Source: Marinobacter salicampi (GTDB lineage: Bacteria > Pseudomonadota > Gammaproteobacteria > Pseudomonadales > Oleiphilaceae). From it: a stretch of 64,000 bases of DNA. The notes under the pieces are model-generated. The model made no database searches. It saw nothing but the letters and a program-made list of their open reading frames with translations, and was not told the DNA's origin. The DNA is taken from the NCBI RefSeq assembly GCF_011074795.1, contig NZ_JAAMPF010000012.1:310001-374000 (forward strand), read 5' to 3'. How positions within the stretch are numbered: position 1 is the stretch's first letter; each line of letters begins with the position of its first letter. Positions 61,387-64,000 of this stretch are shown here, in pieces. Position numbers and translations under genes: made by a program.

Positions 61387-61770
61387 CTAGAAGTTCGAGA
61401 GCTCGGCCTTCAGGTCGTCGTTAAGCTCTTCCGGCCCGGTTATCCAGACGGTTTTGTCGGCACCGGGAAAGACGCCCACCTCCAGGCCATCTCGGGACAG
61501 ACCGGGCACCCACTTTTTGAAGAAGTCAGGCAGGGAAATGCTTTTCGGGGTCAGGCCGCCAGAGCCCCCGGCATAGTCAGCCGCAAACTCCCGGGCGGGC
61601 CAGACCGGCACATACTCAACACCGTCTTCCTCAGAGACAATTTTCAGAAACCGGTTCTCGGCATTGATCAGGATCCAGATGTCCCGGGTGTCGGCGACCT
61701 GGCTCAGGAAGTAGTCGTACCGTTCCTCACCATTCAAATCAAGTAGATACTTAAGCTCATCGGTGTTCAT
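61387..61770 (-). CDS. DUF2750 family protein
   Basis: This 127-residue protein matches DUF2750: an N-terminal helix with Arg-Tyr-Asp-Tyr-Phe-Leu, then Trp-Ile-Leu and a Val-Pro-Val-Trp-Pro strand, and a C-terminal Val-Trp-Ile segment. It has no assigned activity. An AAGGAGCGG site is at proper distance from the ATG. It follows the PAS-GAF-GGDEF gene after 36 bases and may be cotranscribed with it. Confidence 0.82.
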   Translation of the reverse strand: MNTDELKYLLDLNGEERYDYFLSQVADTRDIWILINAENRFLKIVSEEDGVEYVPVWPAREFAADYAGGSGGLTPKSISLPDFFKKWVPGLSRDGLEVGVFPGADKTVWITGPEELNDDLKAELSNF

Positions 61771-61806
61771 AGCCGCTCCTTGCTGGTTCAGCGGTCGGTA
61801 TCAAGC

Positions 61807-63111
61807 TCAGCACCGGCCCTGTTTGGCGCGGTACATGGCATCGTCAGCGTGCCGCATAAGCGCTCCGCTGTCAGCCCCATCTTCAGGAAACTCAGCCCTG
61901 CCAATGCTGGGCAGCATGGTCAGGCTGGCACGAGCCAGGTCATAAGGCTCACCTAGACGTGCAAGCAGTTTTTCGGCAACAAGCGCGGCATCACCGGCCT
62001 GCTCTATGGCATCGAGCAGGACCACAAACTCATCGCCGCCCAGGCGGCCGGCGGTATCACCCGTGCGAATACTGCTGGTCAGCCGCGCAGCCACGGCCTG
62101 GAGCAACTGGTCACCGATGTCGTGGCCATGGGTGTCGTTAACGGTTTTGAAATCGTTCAGGTCGAGAAACAGCAGTCCCAGACGTGTCTGTTGCCGACGC
62201 GCCCGGGCCAGCGCTGTGTGAAAGCGGTCCAGGAACAGGGCCCGGTTGGGCAAGCCGGTGAGCTGATCATGCTGAGCCATGTACTCCAGCCGTACCTGCA
62301 TCCGCTTGCGCTCCATCGCCGCCGCCAGCTGCACACCAACAAATTTCAGCAGATCCCTGTCCTGTTCACTGTAGATGGCTGCACTGGAATCACCCTGAAC
62401 TGCCAGGGCACCGATCGCTTCTGAATTCAACTCCAGCGGCACCCCAAGGCAACTGAAGCCAGCCAGTCCATCGACATCTGACCGCCCCAGCAAAAGCGGT
62501 TTGCCTGTTGCAGCCACCCGCTGGCATACACTTTCGGCGATCGCTCCCTGAAACCGGGCGATAGGCCCATCCCTGCCCATACAGTAGGGGAACACCAATG
62601 CCCCGGTGTCCGGTTCAAAGAATGCCAGGGTACAGCTGGTCGCCGGCAGCAGGCTTTCAATCAGTTGATGAACACGCTCAAACAGGCTCGGCAAATCAGC
62701 GCTGTTATGGGCTGCTTCGGAGACGGCGTAAAGCGCTGTGCGCATGGACTCCGCATGCTTGCGCAGGCTGATGTCGCGGGCTACCCCGATCCGTACGCCA
62801 TCCGCCTCAGACCAGCGTGCAGACCACAGGATATGAGCGATGGTGCCGTCCTTGCGAAGATATCGATTCTCGAAGTGAAGCAGGGACTCACCACTCAGAA
62901 CTTCGGAGGCAGAATCCAGGGTTTTGGCCAGGTCCGGCGGATATACGAAATCGAAGATGCGCCTGCCGATCATTTCTTCAGGGGTAAACCCGAAAATACG
63001 CTCACCGGCGGCGCTGACGAACAGAATCTGCCCCTCCCGGTCAACCACACAGATGGCATCGAGGAGAAGATCCGTGAAGCTGGCGAGAGAGGGATTTTCA
63101 TAGGGGCGCAT
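61807..63111 (-). CDS. PAS-GAF-GGDEF diguanylate cyclase
   Basis: The product has about 434 residues: a PAS domain (about 10-120), a GAF domain (about 140-280) and a GGDEF domain with Arg-Leu-Gly-Gly-Asp-Glu-Phe (about 375) at the C-terminus. No membrane helix is present, so it should sense a cytosolic signal. The start at 63111 is placed directly before the PAS domain. A TATAAT lies only 11 bases upstream, which hints at a leaderless or short-leader transcript. The frame is open to 63267. Confidence 0.85.
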   Translation of the reverse strand: MRPYENPSLASFTDLLLDAICVVDREGQILFVSAAGERIFGFTPEEMIGRRIFDFVYPPDLAKTLDSASEVLSGESLLHFENRYLRKDGTIAHILWSARWSEADGVRIGVARDISLRKHAESMRTALYAVSEAAHNSADLPSLFERVHQLIESLLPATSCTLAFFEPDTGALVFPYCMGRDGPIARFQGAIAESVCQRVAATGKPLLLGRSDVDGLAGFSCLGVPLELNSEAIGALAVQGDSSAAIYSEQDRDLLKFVGVQLAAAMERKRMQVRLEYMAQHDQLTGLPNRALFLDRFHTALARARRQQTRLGLLFLDLNDFKTVNDTHGHDIGDQLLQAVAARLTSSIRTGDTAGRLGGDEFVVLLDAIEQAGDAALVAEKLLARLGEPYDLARASLTMLPSIGRAEFPEDGADSGALMRHADDAMYRAKQGRC

Positions 63112-63329
63112 GGAAGGATTATATGGCAATGGCCTTTTTAAGCCAGCGTAAAACCCCTGCCCGGTCAGAGCCGTCTGATCCAGAAGGTCATGGTTTTTGC
63201 GAAGATGTGGCAGACAGTAAGGGCTCTGGGGCGCCATTCCAGTCTGTATCACCCTGACGTCCAGCAACTGTACCGGTCCGTTCCCTGACAGCTGTGCTAG
63301 ATTGATATGTTTTCAGCCGAGGGATCGTA

Positions 63330-64000
63330 ATGGGTACCGCCACACCGGAAGCCACCAAAGGCGCGCTGTTTGGTTTTGGCGCGTACGCCATGTGGGGCTG
63401 TTTTCCGCTGTTTTTCGCGTTGTTCGAAGGCGTACCGGCCTACGAGGTGCTGATTCACCGCATTATCTGGTCAAGTGTCTTCCTGGCTGTAGTGGTTACC
63501 GCATTGCGGCGCTGGCCACTGATCCGCAACGCCCTCGCCCATCCCCGAAAACTCGGCCGGGTACTGGCCTGTGCGGTTCTCATTGCCATCAACTGGGGTC
63601 TGTACATCTACGCTGTCGAAACCCATCGGGTACTGCAGGCCAGCCTTGGCTACTTCCTGACGCCCCTGGTGAATGTGGCCCTGGGCATGCTGGTGCTCGG
63701 GGAACGCATGGTCCGCCTACAGGCCATTGCCGTGGCTCTCGCTGGCGTTGGTATCCTGATGCAGCTGTTCCTGGTGGGCACCGTGCCCTGGATCAGCCTG
63801 GTGCTGGCTGCAAGCTTCGGCACCTATGGCCTGTTTCGCAAGCAGGTAGAGCTTGATGGTTTGTCTGGGCTGTTTGTGGAGACGCTGCTACTGCTGCCCG
63901 TAGGACTGGTGGTCCTGGCGTGGCTTGTGTCAACGGACGTTTCCCATTTTGCCAATGACAGCCGGGCAACGTCCCTGCTGATGGCCAGTGGTATCGTGAC
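63330..64000 (+). CDS. rarD: RarD/EamA permease, cut by window edge
   Basis: An open frame from ATG 63330 runs off the right end. A GAGGGA site precedes the start. The first about 223 residues have six or seven helices and the RarD signature Ala-Met-Trp-Gly-Cys-Phe-Pro-Leu, Ile-His-Arg-Ile-Ile-Trp-Ser, Ile-Asn-Trp-Gly-Leu-Tyr-Ile-Tyr and Ser-Leu-Gly-Tyr-Phe. RarD is linked to chloramphenicol sensitivity but the true substrate is not known. The C-terminal part (about 70 more residues) is outside the window. It is divergent from the GGDEF gene. Confidence 0.88.
   Translation, partial: MGTATPEATKGALFGFGAYAMWGCFPLFFALFEGVPAYEVLIHRIIWSSVFLAVVVTALRRWPLIRNALAHPRKLGRVLACAVLIAINWGLYIYAVETHRVLQASLGYFLTPLVNVALGMLVLGERMVRLQAIAVALAGVGILMQLFLVGTVPWISLVLAASFGTYGLFRKQVELDGLSGLFVETLLLLPVGLVVLAWLVSTDVSHFANDSRATSLLMASGIV

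Overview
The window reads as chromosomal DNA of a free-living marine gammaproteobacterium, most like Marinobacter or a close relative. This is inferred from gene content and the high GC coding bias, not from a marker gene. The supporting set is DUF3581 and DUF4202 proteins, an olsB-olsA ornithine-lipid pair, a DASH cryptochrome, a type B PutA without a DNA-binding domain, EfpL/YeiP, RlmA, and a heme-uptake operon carrying a HmuY-like lipoprotein. There are no rRNA or tRNA genes, prophage, insertion sequences or CRISPR arrays. No dedicated DNA-binding transcription factor is encoded in the 64 kb.

Layout. 0-10.5 kb: metabolic and envelope genes, including two beta-lactamase-fold hydrolases, a DUF418 membrane protein, a medium-chain reductase, an NlpC/P60 lipoprotein, a Sad-like aldehyde dehydrogenase, an HSL-type esterase and a cation/proton antiporter. 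10.8-23.7 kb: DUF3581, olsBA, a coupled carboxypeptidase/hydrolase pair, a YqaE peptide too short for most ORF callers, PRC-barrel and YihY proteins, rlmA, a divergent Nramp-like transporter, a DsbA-like protein, a beta-barrel protein, an AEC transporter, an MscS channel and a PNPOx stress protein.

23.8-32.4 kb is a signalling block. A KaiC-like double ATPase overlaps a receiver/PAS/GGDEF/EAL protein. Upstream, on the same strand, lie two tandem GGA-rich transcripts with strong intrinsic terminators. They look like paralogous CsrB/RsmZ-type RNAs that would sequester CsrA/RsmA. A DUF4202 gene, a 7TM-DISM diguanylate cyclase, a secreted orphan and a cold-shock gene follow. A third cyclic-di-GMP protein (PAS-GAF-GGDEF) lies near 62-63 kb.

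32.5-39.6 kb is a heme-acquisition operon on the minus strand, in the order receptor, HmuY-like lipoprotein, HmuS, HmuT, HmuU, HmuV. Most junctions overlap, and a Fur-box-like palindrome sits on the promoter. 39.8-51.4 kb: RDD protein, FN3-like lipoprotein, efpL, DUF5924 protein, an RND efflux pair, an orphan lipoprotein, an extensin-like protein that may use an ATA start, and an SNF-type Na+ symporter. 51.6-64 kb: a 660-residue orphan with a papain-like Cys/His/Asn pattern, a DASH cryptochrome, putA, trxC, a SelW-like protein, a crotonase, DUF2750, the third GGDEF protein and the start of rarD.

The most noteworthy items are the paired CsrB/RsmZ-like RNAs beside the KaiC/c-di-GMP operon, the orphan possible cysteine peptidase, and several small anomalies: a frameshifted small gene, an out-of-frame membrane segment, a non-canonical start and lost ligand residues.
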